NCBI GenBank assembly: GCA_039545355.1
Contig: BCJJ01000017.1
Coordinates: 1-64,000, forward strand
DNA length: 64,000 bases
Reading direction: 5' to 3'
Source of the DNA: Trichosporon coremiiforme
Taxonomy: Eukaryota > Basidiomycota > Tremellomycetes > Trichosporonales > Trichosporonaceae
Every line of letters begins with the position of its first letter. Position 1 is the first letter of the stretch. The position numbers were made by a program, and so were the translations under genes. Below, piece by piece: positions 30,585 to 43,890 of the stretch. The notes beneath the pieces were generated by a model, which worked only from the letters and a program-made list of their open reading frames with translations, was not told where the DNA came from and ran no database searches.

Positions 30585-32820
30585 AGTGTTGCCGGTGCGT
30601 GACGGGGCGGGACCGGTTGGAGGGGAGGCGTCTAGCGGTTCTAGCGGGTCTAAGTCGGAGGCAGTCGAGGATGACGCGCTCAGTGGCGGCAACGACGATG
30701 ACGGTGAAAGTGAGGAGGGAGGGGGAGGCGGGCGTGGGCGGTGGTAGCCCAGCGCAAGCCGTTGGAAGTTGCGGTCGAGGACGTGTGCTGCGAGGTGCGC
30801 GGTGAGTTGTCTGGATGCGGTGAACGGGCGGGCGAGGGAAGTGCACAGGTGTGGTCGATGCGGGATGCGGGAGGGATATATGCTGAGTGGTGAGATTGCC
30901 GAGTGGTGAGGTGGGGAGTATGCAAGGGGGTATCGAGGGATAGAGAGTGGTGACTATAAGAAAAAGGAAGAAGCAGCAGTCAAGAGAGGGGGCCGCGGGG
31001 GGTTGGGTCAGAAATGTGAACACTTTCGGGGGGATGGGTGATCGATTGTGTGTGTCAGCGAGTGATAGTTCCGTATGCCATTAGCCGCAGCTGTTGCGCC
31101 GCCTCTGCGCCTTGGAGTGATAGTGGTACAGTCCACCGCGGATACGGATACGGAGCCGGGGAGGGGCAGGCATCAGGTGACCGGCTCGGTTGGGACGATT
31201 GTTGCTTGTGTGCAGCCAGCAGCCAGAAAAATACATCCATCCGATCCATTCTTGGGTGGTCGTTGGCCACCCGCCCCTGCAAAAGGGGTTACGCCATGGA
31301 CGCCACCCGGTATCTCTCGCCCCCGCTGTCCTGTGTTCGCACTCTGCGGGCTGGCGGAGCACCGAGGCGACGCGGCCGGCCGATGCGCAGAGCCACGGGG
31401 CTTACGGGGCCCATGCGTTTGGGGCCTGTGCGGTGGTGCGGTGGTGCATCGCGCATTGTGATGCGTGATGCACTGACGGCGCGGGCGGTGCGCGGTGGAC
31501 AGCAAACCGATGACACCGGAAGGGTTCGTCCCAAACACGGGTGCACGGGTTCATCTGACGCAAGCTGTTGCCGCCGGCGGTTGCGGTAGCCGTGCCGCCG
31601 GCTCATGCCCGATCGATAAGCGGTAACAGCTATGCTATGCTTCCGTGGGTATCATGGGTCATTCTCGGAAAACCATGCCATCGTTATTCCGAGCAGCAAT
31701 CATCTCGCTGGCTAGTTAGGACATCCCGACGGCCGCAGATCTGTGAGCAGGTAAGGGACAAGTGAGCACGCGTGGTCGTGAGTCGCCACCGACATCACAG
31801 GTCACACTACCAGGATGCTGCTGGTTGCATTCATGCGTTTCGATTGAAGCGGAGCATCGATAGTGCCGAAGGATCGAGGATCACTGCGACTGGTGCCTTG
31901 GCGTGCCTTCCCAACTGAACAACTTACCGAGCCCCGGAATCAAATCAGCCGCGACGCAGTGCGCCAGTAGTCCATTTCGGAAAGTGGCACAGGAATAACT
32001 CTGCTCTCCTCGGCGCCCCGCGTGGCTTGGAGCTCGAACACCGGCAACCACCTTCGGCCGGCACTAGCAGATTAACAGTTGTCACGTGATACTCCTCAAT
32101 CACGCGGACATGAACCGATGCCCGCCCAACGCTGGTTCCAACGGAACTGCCACTGATGATGTCAGCGGGATGACTAGCGTGCTTCATCCGTTCACCAGCA
32201 GGCGCAGGCGCTTCATGCCAGAAGAGGATATGGATATGCCTCCGACCCGATGCCGACTGTCCGCTGTACGTGAATTAATCAAGGTTTGTCAAAGTCTGTC
32301 ACTCGCTCTCGCCGCGTCTTCGCGTCATCGCTCGCGACTTGACATTACTGCCAAGAGTGGTCGTTGTGCCTGCATGCTGTTCAACTCCCGGACACGGAGT
32401 CATGTCTTCCTTAGCCCCTTTCTCATCACTGCTCATGCCATGCCCATGCTCTCGCTGCTCCAATTTTCGACCTCCGAACTCTCAGTCTTCAGACTCAAGG
32501 TTCACTCCTGCGAGCCTCGCTCACGCAATCACCGGGCAGGGGGTGCGCTACCAGACACTGAAAGACCATTCACTGTTACAAACTCAAATACATGTGATGG
32601 CGAGCCAGGCTTGCCTTGCTGCTACGACATTACTATGACCGGCGACCGCGGACACTGATGGATCGTGTATCCGTGCCCACAGTCTGTATGATGAGTGCCG
32701 AGTCCTCCTTTCTTCCTCCTATGCGTGTGTGTGCGTGTATGAATGTTGCTGCTGGGCTGATTGCTTGTTGACAAAAGACGAGAGAGAGAAAAGGGGGGTG
32801 AATGATGAAAGCGATCGGCA
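30585..32820. other. Intergenic, no gene seen
   Basis: 2.2 kb between the 5' end of the Pro-rich gene and the 3' end of the homeodomain gene. An ATATAT element at about 30874-30880 could be the TATA of the Pro-rich gene, giving a leader of roughly 250 nt. The remaining ORFs overlap each other in several frames and show no domain. Confidence 0.45.
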
Positions 32821-35193
32821 TTAGACATTGTTTTTGTTAGGCTCGTAATCCCCCGTTCCGTTGATGAAGTTGGCGTACGCCTGATCGTCGAAGAACTCGC
32901 TGCAGTCACCAGCAGTCTGCGTGTATTGCTGCTGTTGCTGCGGGTTGTGCTCCGGCAACGGCTCGGGGATGTTTGGGTGGTCGTGGTTGGGGAATGGGAA
33001 ATGGTGGTTCGGAATCTGTGATGGCGGAGGCATCATGCGCGAAGGCGAGTCCGTGTCGTTCGAAGCAGCCGACGAATAGCTGCTGTCGGGCGCAGGAATG
33101 TACGGTCCTCCGCCCATGGCGCCGTTCGGGTGCTGCTGGTGCTGGGGCGGCAGTTCGTAGTTGACACTGTCCAGCCCACCCGGCTGATACTGGGCAGCAG
33201 CGAGGGGTGATGGCCGGGTCAGGTGAGAGGCCGATGAGACACCGCTCGGGTGTGAGATGCCGAGCATTCCGATGTTCTTCAGCAGATCGGCCGGAGCTGA
33301 CGCTCGTCGGATGTCCGGGTCGAACCCATCAGGCGTGTACTGCCACGGCTCCAGGTCGCTTCCGCCTTCCGTCGTACCCTCAGTCACAGTCGAAGCGACA
33401 CTAGTGACACTGTTGACACTGGCGATCGATCCTAATCGGCCACGCTGCAGCGCCATGAAGATCGACTGCGGGTCGTCGCCGACAGGAGTGGAGGACGCCG
33501 ATGTCGGCACAGAGTCGGAGGACGGCGTCGTACCGAAGGAGAACGACGGGTTGGGCAGGGGCGAGTTCGGCGCAAACGGCATGCCAGGGTTGAGGTACGA
33601 GTCATTCGGCACATGCAGGAACGAGTCGGTGGGTGGCGTAACGAACGTGACAGGAACGTCCTGGGATTCCTGGTCCTTGATAGGCGTGAGCGTCGAAGCC
33701 GTCGTGGGGGAGGTGTTCGCCTCTGAGAAGTTGTTGACGTTGCCGACACGGGGTGGAGCAAAGACAGTCGTAGACATGAGCTGAGCTCCTCCAGGCATGG
33801 AAGCGCGGCGCAGCGTGTTGTTCCTCATGGCGGTGAACAGCAGAGCCGGCGGCATCCGATTATTATTCGGAGAGACCTTGGGGCTCGCCAGTGGCCGGGC
33901 AGCGCCAAGACCCTCCTCGTGCTGCGTAATGATCTGCGTCGGGTACGGCTGGCTGTTTCGTCGCGCAGCAGCGGCCAAACCGAGAGGCGAGTTGTGACCA
34001 CCAGGGCTGTGCGGCGTCGTCGCCGAGAAGCGTTTCGCCTGCAACGCAACGGCGTTCGCAGACTCTCCTCCAGCAAGCGACACTCGTCGCCCCATGTTCA
34101 GCTTGTCTGGCGAAGGCAGCAGCGTCGAAGACGGAACGTGAGGTTGCTGCTGCGGCGACGGCAGGGGCTGCTGAGGAGGCTGCTGAGGCTGCTGCACCAG
34201 CGGCTGGGGCGGCGGCGGCATCTGCTGCTGTTGAGGCTGCTGCTGCTGTTGCTGCGGCTGCTGCTGCTGTTGTTGCGGCTGCTGCTGCTGTTGTTGCGGC
34301 TGCTGCTGCTGTTGTTGCGGCAGCTGCTGCTGTTGTTGCGGCTGCTGCTGCTGTTGTTGCGGCTGCTGCTGAGGGGGCTGAGGCAACTGCTGGTTTGGTC
34401 GGTCGGCCGGCTCGGTGCCGTGGGCGACGGGAGGGGTAGGAGGCTTCGACTCGGACTTCTTGTCCTCGTCCTCAGACTTGCCAGTCTCGGTCGAGGCCGT
34501 CGTCGCTGCCTCTGCTTTGGCCGCCGCCTCCTTCTCTGCGGCCTCACGAGCCTTCTCCTGGTTCTTGATCTTTGCGCGGCTGCGGCGTCAGTTACGAATG
34601 GCAGGCACAACGTACCGGTTCTGGAACCAAACCTGAACATTGCGTTTCGTGATGCCGAGCTGTCCAGCCAACCACTCTCGGACTTGGTTGTCTGGCCGCG
34701 GGTTGATGTTGAACCAGTGCTCAAGAACACGGAGCTGCTCCGGCGTTGTTCGTCGTCGGTGCTTGACTTCAAGGTTGCCGTACAGCACGGCTCCTCCGGT
34801 TTCATCAAAGTCTTCCTCCCATTCTCCTCCCATCGGCGCTCCAAACCGGTAATTCGCAACGTGTGTAACCATCTGCGGGAATCCAGGCTGTGGTCCCATT
34901 GCAGGATAGTAGGTCGGGTAGGCTTGAGCGGGGACCGTGTACTGGGCGGCGGGCATGAAGCTCTGCGGCATCTGGGCGGCCATCGGCATCCCGGGCTGCT
35001 GCTGGAAGTGCACCTGGGGGATGCCCTCGACCGACTCGCGCATGGTCGGCTCTCCTCCGTAGCCATTCACCTGCATGGGCATCTGCATTTGGGGAGGCTG
35101 CTGGGGCTGCTGCTGAGGCGGGATCCCCGGCTGGCCCATGGCCGCGTACGCGACCTGCTGTCGGCCGTCTGGGGTAAACCCGACTTGCTGCAT
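32821..35193 (-). CDS. Homeodomain transcription factor with polyglutamine region
   Basis: Two exons (35193-34616, 34579-32821; 36-nt intron) join to 778 codons. Residues 1-120 are Gln/Pro/Met-rich. The homeodomain spans about residues 144-203: RRRTTPEQLRVLEHWFN, then ITKRNVQVWFQNR, joined across the intron to RAKIKNQEKA. The helix-3 core WFQNRRAKIK, with Val and Asn in the usual DNA-contact places, is intact. An Ala/Glu-rich helix, a long Gln tract (34221-34376) and a Ser/Pro/Asn-rich C-terminus follow. It should be a nuclear DNA-binding regulator; the target process is unknown. The gene has an exceptionally long upstream region. The intron splits the WFQNRR motif. Confidence 0.9.
34221..34376 (-). 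repeat. In-frame polyglutamine tandem repeat, 21-bp unit
   Basis: On the coding strand, CAA/CAG codons arranged in a 21-bp unit encode PQQQQQQ or variants, repeated about six to seven times within the homeodomain gene. The repeats keep frame and show mixed CAA/CAG use. Confidence 0.8.
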
Positions 35194-35992
35194 GAGGGGA
35201 AGCGGATGAACGGACAGTATTGTGACGAGCTCTCGCTGCTATCGGAAAGGTTAAGAGGAGGTCGAGAACCGGGGCGCACACGGGGGGATCCGCGGACGAC
35301 GACCGCGAGGAATGAGCAGCTCGAGGTAAAACCGTCCGGTTACGCGCCAAGGGGAATCGCTTGCGAATCAGTTACACCGGCCGAGATGGGCAGGCGGAGA
35401 TCCTCAAGGTTGCGCGTGAGGCTTGGAAGGCGCAGAGGGCTGAAAGAGCCAGTCGGAACGCGGGCGTGCAGGTTATCAAGCCTCGTGCGTCCAAGTGGGC
35501 AGGGTCAGACAGCGAAGCAGCTCGAACAGATTGAGCGATTTCGTTGCTGGTAGTCAATCCTGCGTGGCCAACGGAGCGCGATGCCAAGTGGGGGGTTAGC
35601 GACGTCTGACACGAGTCGAGGAAGGGCCGGTCGATGGCAAGAAATCGGGGCGGAGTCGGGGACGGGGGGAGGTGAGTGACAGAGTGGAGGGTAGATATGC
35701 GATGGTACTAGGCGAATCTTGACATGGGGCGAGGCGATGGCAAGGCAATGTCGGGTTCGTAGGAGGATGGACTTTTGTTTCGGAGGAAGAAGAAGGGTGG
35801 GTAGTCGTAATGTCTCGTACGTCGGTCGGATAGGAGGAGGGGCACAAGAGGAACAGCGACGTTGTCACCTTGGGGATGGACTGTGGAGTTGAGAAGAGAG
35901 TGTTGAGTGGATGTGAGTTGAAGAAGTGGTGACAGTGCAAGGAATGGCGAGGAATGGGTGATGGTGGTGGTGATGAGGGAGGGCCGAAGGGC

Positions 35993-36016
35993 AGAGAGAG
36001 AGAGAGAGAGAGAGAG
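35993..36016 (+). repeat. (AG)12 microsatellite
   Basis: Twelve uninterrupted AG units (CT on the strand of the homeodomain gene), inside its presumed leader. Confidence 0.85.
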
Positions 36017-38627
36017 CGTGCAGAGCGTGCAGAGGAGATGGGACGGTGATACGGTGGACGGTGCGCGCGATGCCGGTGAGGGGGCACGGCGGCGGAGGGG
36101 GTTGGGTTCAGGAGGAAGCAGTGGTGAGGAGCATGAGGAGAGGGGCTCGTGGGCTATCGAGCTGAAGGACGGCGGGCTTGAGGGTTGTGCATGCACAGAG
36201 GGGGTACAGATACAGAGGGTACAGAGGGTACAGAGGTCAAGGGGTCGAGGAGTCAAGGGGTCAACGGGGCAGAGGAGGCAAGGCCGCAAAGCTGCATGCT
36301 GGGGGTGGCCAGGACCCACACGGCCGGGTGGAGGGTGTGGGGGCAGAAGGGGAGGAGCCTGAGGGCTGAGGGATGAGGGGGGGGGGGCACAGGGGAAGCT
36401 AAAGCTTAGTGCACGAGCGCGCGAAAAACTACCGTCGAAGCGTATCACCGTGCAGAACGCAGCGTACAGACAAGACTAGAGAGACTGGCCCAGTAGGGTT
36501 CAGCGGGTCTCAGGGTCGTCGCAGGGTATCCTCGACATGGTCCACAAGGGCGCAAACGTCCCCGACTCGAGTCTCACTGGCAACCACCCGCAGCATGCAA
36601 CACCCGCATCCACCTGCAGTAGCCCAGGAATGCCCAGGAATCCTCCAGGGACAGAACAGGGTCCGGACACTTGCACTCCTGACTCACCACCTCCGACACT
36701 CTGCTATCCCATCCCCTACCGCACCTCTTCAAGCAGGCTCCATCCATCCTGCCCCCGCCTGGAGCACATGCTGTCATCCTCACCTCTCACTGCACTCTCT
36801 CTGGTATGCACCCTCGCTCTTATACGACAGCAATACGACAGCGTCCAGCCAACAGCGTCTCGCTCACAAAGCCGATCCACGCCATATCCGTCTCTGGTTA
36901 TATGTCCCTTGTCAGACTCACCAGCCTCGCCGCTCGCCAGGCTCATCAGTTCTGCCAGAGCATGCTCTCCCAGGATCTTCCATACTACTTCCCTCCCTAC
37001 TTCCTGCACTCTTGTTCCTCGAAGACCCTTCACTATGCCGCTCACTGCCCTCACTGCCCTCACCCAGCAGCTCAACTCTGCTCGGACTACTCACTACTCA
37101 CGACTGAATGGCGGCCCCGTGCGCTCGTGCGCCTCGGGCCCGTCAACCGCCGCCGCGCCGCCGCCCGCCGCACCGCCAAAGGCACAACGAGGTACGCCTC
37201 GGCTTGCCCGGCTTGTGCCTTTGCGCCAGGCAGCATATTCCACATCCGCGCAGCTGCGCCTCAGGTTCACCGTTCAAACGTACCTAAACGTACCTTACAC
37301 TGACCGAAACCGAACACTCTGCCGTCCCGTCAAATCAACGTCCGAGCCCGTCTTTTTCTCACCCCCCCATCCCTTGGCTCCAATGCATTCAGTGCGTCCA
37401 GTGCTTTCGGCGCAGTAGCGCCGTTCGCCTTCTTCCTCGCGACCCGACGAGCAACTGGCGTGCCCGCGGACCGACCAATCGTGTCTCGCGTGTCCCAAGT
37501 CCGATCTGCGACAGGCCGGCAGCCCCAACCACCACCCTCAAGCTGTCACCCAAGCTGATAACGTCTATCTGATTACTACCGTACCCCCCTTTGCATCCCT
37601 GCAACGCCCGCCACAGGGGCTCTTGTGCTGCGCGTCCAAGCGAGCAGCGCAGCAACCATGTGCAGAGGACACACGTGTGGCACTTTTGTCTGCATCACTG
37701 GCTCGTCGTCCTGCCGCTGTGTCAGCAATCGTTAATCGCTTGCATCGCTGGCGTGCTGCCATGTCACCATCCGACGACTTCAGATCCACAATCTCGATTC
37801 GGTTTCCCTTGGATCCTTGGAGCCGCACAACGCGCACAACATGACGGTGCAAGACAATCGTCAGACATGGTTGAATGCGTACCTGGCCCAGCAGCAAGCC
37901 CCGCTGGCCCCGTGTTCCACAATCTTCCCTCCAGAACAGCCATAAGTGTCAGTTACGATAGCGTGTAGCCACATGGAGCGTCTCGAGGCTCTGGAGCGTA
38001 TGGAGCCCGTATCGAGCTGTTTCTTGAACCCTTTGGTTCACCCGAATCTAATGCTTTCAAATGCCGTAGCGCGAGTCTCGAGCGCGCTAGTCGCTCCAGC
38101 TGACCCCACTGTTATTCCGCTCATACCTCCGACAGACACTAGTGATGCGTTAGTCGTGTGGGCCCCGTCATTGCCGCTCATGACCCGACCCGCGCAAGCC
38201 GGATGCACGTTGGTGCGTCCGTACGGCCAGTACGGCTCCGGCTCCGGCTCAGCACGGCAAGAGGATACCGGTGGAGTGGTATCGCTCGATTCCCCGAAGG
38301 ACCATGCAGGACACTTCTCCGACCGACGTCGCGGTTTCTGCAGCTCTGCAGAGAAAACACTGCAGGAAACACTGCAGCATTACCGAAGGCGAACAAGGGG
38401 TTCCAAATGCAAATGCGCAGTCCAACATCCCGCCAAAGACAGGTGTGTCAAATAGGCGAACCCGGTTCACGCCACAGGCTCTTGTCAGGGCAGTGGGAGA
38501 CGCCACAAGGCGTTGTGGCTCGACCGAAACTTCGGAGTCAAAGGATGACTGAGAGGACGCCCAAGAAACCTTCGTCGCGAAGGAGCACGCTAGTGTGATG
38601 CGAGTGACGAACTCACACGCCCGTATT

Positions 38628-38666
38628 GCTCACACCTCGCGCTCACACCTCGCGCTCACACCTCAC
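38628..38666 (+). repeat. Three tandem copies of a 13-bp unit
   Basis: GCTCACACCTCGC occurs twice in direct succession, followed by GCTCACACCTCAC. No function is evident. Confidence 0.75.
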
Positions 38667-41600
38667 GCGACGCAACGAGGCGACGAGGCGAATGTGATTG
38701 TCTGACCTGGCTCGCGTCTGTCACGCCGCCACAGACCTAGATTCTGTCTCGCTCGGAGGATAAGAGTGACATGTGAGCCTGCGAGGGGGGAACCAATGGA
38801 GGATCGGCGCATTCCCAAACGCCGCCTTGATCTGCCTCTTGTCGCGATCGAGCCAGTCAGGCTCGTCGGAGGCTCGTCGGAAGACCTCAGAGAGCACAGA
38901 GTTTCGAAAGGAAACCCTGTTGTCTTCGACGGGCTCCAATCGGGCCCTCGTCTGACGCATCCTGACAAGAAAGTGTTTCTACCGACTTATCGCTAAACCC
39001 CCGTTTCTGGATCGGCATCACTCCCCGTCTGACGCCGTCTGACTTGTTCGACCCCTCTGCCAAAACCAATACGACCCCTCTTCGACCCCGTGGCGGCGAG
39101 GGCGGGCGGCGTAGCCTGCTGGCGTTCGTGGCGTGGCCACCTCTTGTTCCCCCCAGCCATCAATTCAACCGAGGCATGCGACCGGGTGCGTGAAGTGCGG
39201 CCGCCTCTCACCGCGTCTGCAATGGGCCCACCAATGACCCACCCCTCACGTTTCCCAGAACAACCCACACGGCCACACGACCTTCCCGAGGGCCCGACAG
39301 TTTCTTCTGAGGAGTGGGGCGGCGTCTTGACGGCGTCTCGGAGGCGCATCGACGACATGTCAGCGACATGTCAGCGCCATGCGGGCCAGTAGTAGTCTAG
39401 ACCAGTTTAAAGGCATGAATCATCAATATTACAAACTCTCCCCGTCCCACCGTCAACGAATTGCCGCGAAAGCCGTTTTTCCTGGTTGTCGGATATGTGG
39501 GAAGCGTTGTGGCTTGCCAGCGGGGGACATGGCGCGTTGTGTCACCTGTCCCAACCCCCTGTGCTCAGGTGTGCGCCTCGCTGCTGATGTCAGATACACT
39601 TTCTGCGTATATAGGGACTCGTCGGAGTGGTATGAACGGCCGATCGACAGATCCATGAGCGATTGGCCACGGTTCCCTCGTGGAGGTAAACGTAGATCTC
39701 GCAGTGAGCGGCAGGACACGGCACGGCATGACCTGGCAGCACGCTAGCACGCAATGTCACGGAGCATCACTGTCACGGATTGCGCGGATCATGCAGCTGG
39801 CAAAGGTCAGATTTTTCATGTACAAGCGACGAATTGTGACAATGTCGCAATTCAGCTGCATTCGCCGCCGCGGGGCACGCCGGGCCGTAGTGTGAGACTG
39901 TATGTGCTGTGCGCAGTGACAGTCTCCGGCAGATTTGCGCAAAAAGTCTTGGCAGTCGGCAGTCACTGGTGACTCCCAATGCCAGTGACACCTGGTGACA
40001 CGCAGATGAGCGGGCCAACCCAGCGGCCAGGCAAGGAAGTCACGATAAGAATCTCGCCAGGGTTGTGGGCCAAGGTCCAAAAGGTCCCGTCCCAGACTTG
40101 TGGGCAAATCACAACCGTCGTGTGTCCTCCTTTCTGGACTCCTTCGCTTTGCTTCTTCCCTTCCCCACCGCAACGATCGGCCTGCCTCCGATCCATAAAG
40201 TCCCACGACACCGGAGTCGTTCTCAGGAAGAAAGCAAGGGGAGCACGTACGTCTGCTACGAGCTCTTGGAAACGAGCGAAACGCTTCGATTTTTTGATTC
40301 CAGACGTTCCTTAGCGTCGCTTATTCTGCCCTCGTGCTCGTACTCCGCGCTCGTACTCCCCCTCCATAACTCCCGCGCTGCTCCGATGCTTCGATGCTAC
40401 TCCAGTGCATCTCCAAAGCCTTGGTGTGGAAAAAAGAAGGACACACGACGTGCGAAGGCTGCTACAGCGGTGAACGCCGCTGTCCCCCAAATGTTATTCG
40501 GCCATGGCAACTGCTCGGCCATCATGACGCAGATCATTAGCCCCATTGACTGTTCTTTCAGTGACCCAGGTCCTTTCCGTACGCTCCGGTGCAGTGCTGG
40601 GACTTCTGCTTCGGCATTTTCTGCAGCACTCGCCGTCACTTTCCCGAGACTCCCCAAGGTATACGCCTCGCGCATCGCAGCACGCACAGAGGAGAGCGGA
40701 GGGAGGAGTCACCTTCAGGGACGGTGGTAATGAAGTAATGATCTGCGTCTGCAAACGTCGGGCATGCGGCATGACGCGGATATTGGACGCTGGCTTCATG
40801 CGCGTGTCGCGTATGGCTGTATGCATACGACAAGAGTGGGACTGGCATGTGAGCAGGCATGAAAAAATATCTGACGTGTACGGCGTCATTGGTGGTGACG
40901 TCTTGGCTTCAGCGCTCTACACCCAGTTGCGCAGCCCACTCTTCTTCTTCTCTTTGGAGCTTGGATGTGATGGCGTGAGGGATGGAGTACTTCTGCTGCG
41001 GATGAGCACGAGCGGAGAAGCGGAGAAGAGGTGTCCCGTGCTCGGGCCGGTTCGGGGCGGAGGGACTCAAGCAGTGGACCCTTGAAAGCATGAAAAGATC
41101 AGAGTGCCAGCATAGCTAGTGATGATGTAAAGATGGTTGTTGGTAGGAGTACGACTAGCATAGCGGGTGGTTTGTTGGGTGAAGAGCGGGGCTATGGCTA
41201 ATGGGGATGGAAGTCACGTGCAAGGGCAGGCTGATTCGTTCCGCTGTTGGTGATTACGTCCCGTTCCCCAGGATAATAGAGTCCAGAACGTCAGAACGCG
41301 AGCAGTCGAGCATTGGAAGAGTCATGTATGACGTACCGCGGGTCACGAGAGGAGCACAGGAGGGGAGCACTGGCTGGACCCACGCTCTGACCCGAGAAGA
41401 CCAAGACCGGACACATCCGTCATCGCTGCCATACCATCATAACCATCCTCATGCATAGCACAGCACAAGATCGTTCCTGGCTAGCCTTTGGACGTTTGGG
41501 ACCTCTCTGACGATACTTGCATGCGACCAACAAACCCAACATCTACCAACGCGTTCATATCTCACGTCTCACACATCAAGCATCCGTCATTCTCCACCCC

Positions 41601-41902
41601 CTGTCGCACCGCACACCGACCGACCACCCAGATCTGCTATTCCATACCAGCACTCTGGTACCCTTCCCTTTCATCAAGCCGGTCTCTCAAGATCTAGGAG
41701 CATTCCTTCCATATCAACTCTCACGCTTGGTTGCCCACCGAGCACGGCCGCGTCACACCTCCCCCTTCGTCACCTATATCAGAAGCGCAGAAGGCATCGC
41801 CGCATCGCCTCGTCGTAATCAGCCCCCGCATCCTCATCCTTATCCCCAGAGAGCCCCGGACTCATCAACCCGCGTTACCCTTACACTCCCATCTTATCCA
41901 TC

Positions 41903-43697
41903 ATGGACGCACCCCGTCTCGCCTCACCGCGTATGCCGCGGCACAACGCCCTCTCCCCCCTGCAAGCCTTTAGCCCTCTACATGAGGATCCGTCGCCGCT
42001 CGCTGTCGGCCGACAAGGACGGCCGCCGACCAAGACGTCCGCCGCACCGAGCGCAGTGAACACTGCCGCGCGCTCCCGGAGCATCTCTGCGATGGACCTG
42101 CCGAGCAGCGACAGCCGCCTCCGCCGCTCGCTCAACGGGCGCGAGAGGGCGTTCTCCTTTGCCAAAGGGAGTAGGCGGAAGGGCGAGATTGAGGCGAGCG
42201 GTGGCATCACCACGAGACTGCTGCTTGTCAAGGCGCCGAACAACGAGGGACTGCACAAGTGAGTCACTACTACGGCCCGGGATGCGCATGGCCAGGGTTG
42301 CAGCGAGCATTGCACATACCAACCTGTCACTGTGGACCGTGGACCGGAATGTCCGTGCTGCGGGTAGTTCGCTAACACGCAGGCGCTCGCAGTCGGCCAC
42401 CTCGCTGACGAACGTCGACACCTCGCCGCGCCGCTCGTCCTTTGCGGCCTCGTTTGCCCAGTCCTCCTCCGCCACCTCCCTGCCCTCCCTCGCCTCCTCC
42501 CCACCCTCGCCTACGACGAGCAAGCACGAGCGCCAGTCCTCCCTGGGGCACGGCAAACCGCCTTCCCGGGCTCTGGAGCCACAGCAAGTCGTCGACCTCG
42601 CCAAGGGCCTCATGACCCCCGTGTGCGCCACCGATGTGCCCGCTACGGGTCCGAAGCGGGCCCGCCGCAAGTCTGTCAGCGGGTACGACATCTCGCACCC
42701 GACGCCAGAGACGGAAGCCTTGGCACTGGAACCAGTCGAGTACCGGGAGTTGCCCCCCGGCGCCCTGCTGCCCTTCATCGACCGGCCGTCCGAGGTCGAG
42801 GAGCTCATCTTCACGCGCAACGTCCCCCTCGCCGACAGCTTAAAGTCGACCCTGCCCTCTGGTGAGCTGAGAGCGGGCTGGGCCGAGATCGACGCAACGC
42901 TGTTCAACTTTGCCGAGCTGCGCAGCCTCATGACGGAGGTGGACCGGCCGCAGTGTGCAGACTACGAGTGGTGCGCGCTCGTGCGCGCCGCTGTGCGCAC
43001 GCACTCTGCCGCGCTGTGGGAGACACTCGGCGAGTGCCTCGGGTGCGATGCCGAGCTCATGGTCGCCGGCGACGACCCGCTGCTGTCCGACTTTGACTCG
43101 AGCGCCGAATCGACGCCGAGCAGGGTGTTCATCCGTGGTCTGCCGAGTGTCGGCCCCGAGGAGAGGAAGGAGGTCGAGGCTGCCGAGCGCGCGCTAGCTT
43201 TGGAGTTTGGGGACGCCGACGACGTCACGGCCGCATGGAGCATGGACACGATCGGCGAAGACGAGGCGGGCACGCCGACGGCCGAGGATCCCCAGCCGAA
43301 ACGGCGTTCTGTCGTTGGAATCCAGATCCTGACGAGCGACCTCTCCGACTCGCCGGCCAGCAGCCCCCTCTCGCCGTCCAGCCCCGCCTTCACGCCGAGC
43401 CCGCTCCCCGCCTCGCCCGCCTCGCTGCGAACGGGCAAGTCGCCCCACAGCCCGCACATGCGGCAGGGCGATCTCTACGAACGCACGCCCGGCAACCCCC
43501 TCTTCCCCTCCAGCTTTAGCACCTTGAGTGTCCAGCCTACCCTGGGGCCGGGTAAGATGCGCGTCCCCTCGGGAGGGTATATGCCCGACACACGGAGGCG
43601 GAGCCAGGATTGGAACGCGATCCGGGCCAGGTTGAGCGGGACGGGGCTCAGTGAGAGTGCCATCACGTTTGTCAGTGATAGCAGTTTGGAGGTGTAG
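41903..43697 (+). CDS. Ser/Pro-rich protein of unknown function
   Basis: Two exons (41903-42258, 42383-43697; 124-nt intron) give 556 codons. The N-terminal 200 residues are Ser/Arg/Pro-rich with many RxxS sites (RSRSISAMD, RRSLNGRERAFSF, KRSQSATSL), like 14-3-3 or kinase target regions. A denser, probably folded middle part spans about residues 230-400 (LLPFIDRPSEVEELIFTRNV, LFNFAELRSLMTEV, LGECLGCDAELMVAGDDPLL). The C-terminus is again low-complexity Ser/Pro. There is no signal peptide or TM. I do not recognise the family. The short CACC-type leader and in-frame splice make the gene model credible. Confidence 0.65.
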
Positions 43698-43890
43698 GAG
43701 GTGTAGGCGGAGGTGAACAGGAGGGCGATCTCTAGGGATGAGCTATCGTGGCCCGAGTAGCGAGTGAAGAATGCAAGCGAAAGTTGTAGTGTATTGATCA
43801 GATCCAGATCCATGTATCGCGTCCGTTGTCCAGATCTCTCAAAGTCTATACATACACAGGTTTGGTTACATACTACACAAAGCAGTTCTC

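Larger units (their letters stand above)
35194..41902. other. 6.7-kb divergent intergenic region, no convincing gene
   Basis: This lies between the homeodomain gene (minus) and a plus-strand gene at 41903. The part next to the homeodomain gene (35.6-36.4 kb) is strongly pyrimidine-rich on the transcribed strand, like a long 5' leader, and holds an AG microsatellite, an 11-G run (36377-36387) and GGGTACAGA-type minirepeats near 36205-36235. Open frames up to 290 codons occur, but they overlap in several frames, lack domains and show no matching splice pattern. A CT-rich stretch ahead of 41903 is probably that gene's leader. Confidence 0.5.

Noticed and set aside
33919..35553. 544-codon open frame antisense to the homeodomain gene
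   Set aside because: Its Leu/Arg runs are the complement of the polyglutamine repeat; the homeodomain lies on the other strand.
35708..36448. 246-codon Pro/Ser/Leu-rich frame on the minus strand
   Set aside because: Composition follows the CT-rich sequence and microsatellite; it reads as the homeodomain gene's leader rather than a protein.
36537..37418. 293-codon plus-strand frame
   Set aside because: Low-complexity Ser/Pro/Thr content, overlapping frames of similar length, no domain and no supporting promoter or splice sites.
39379..39747. Short frame with a Cys cluster (CRICGKRCG ... CVTCPNPLC) resembling a zinc finger
   Set aside because: The spacing fits no zinc-binding family I know, the rest of the frame looks random, and it lies in a gene-free region. 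Kept only as a note.
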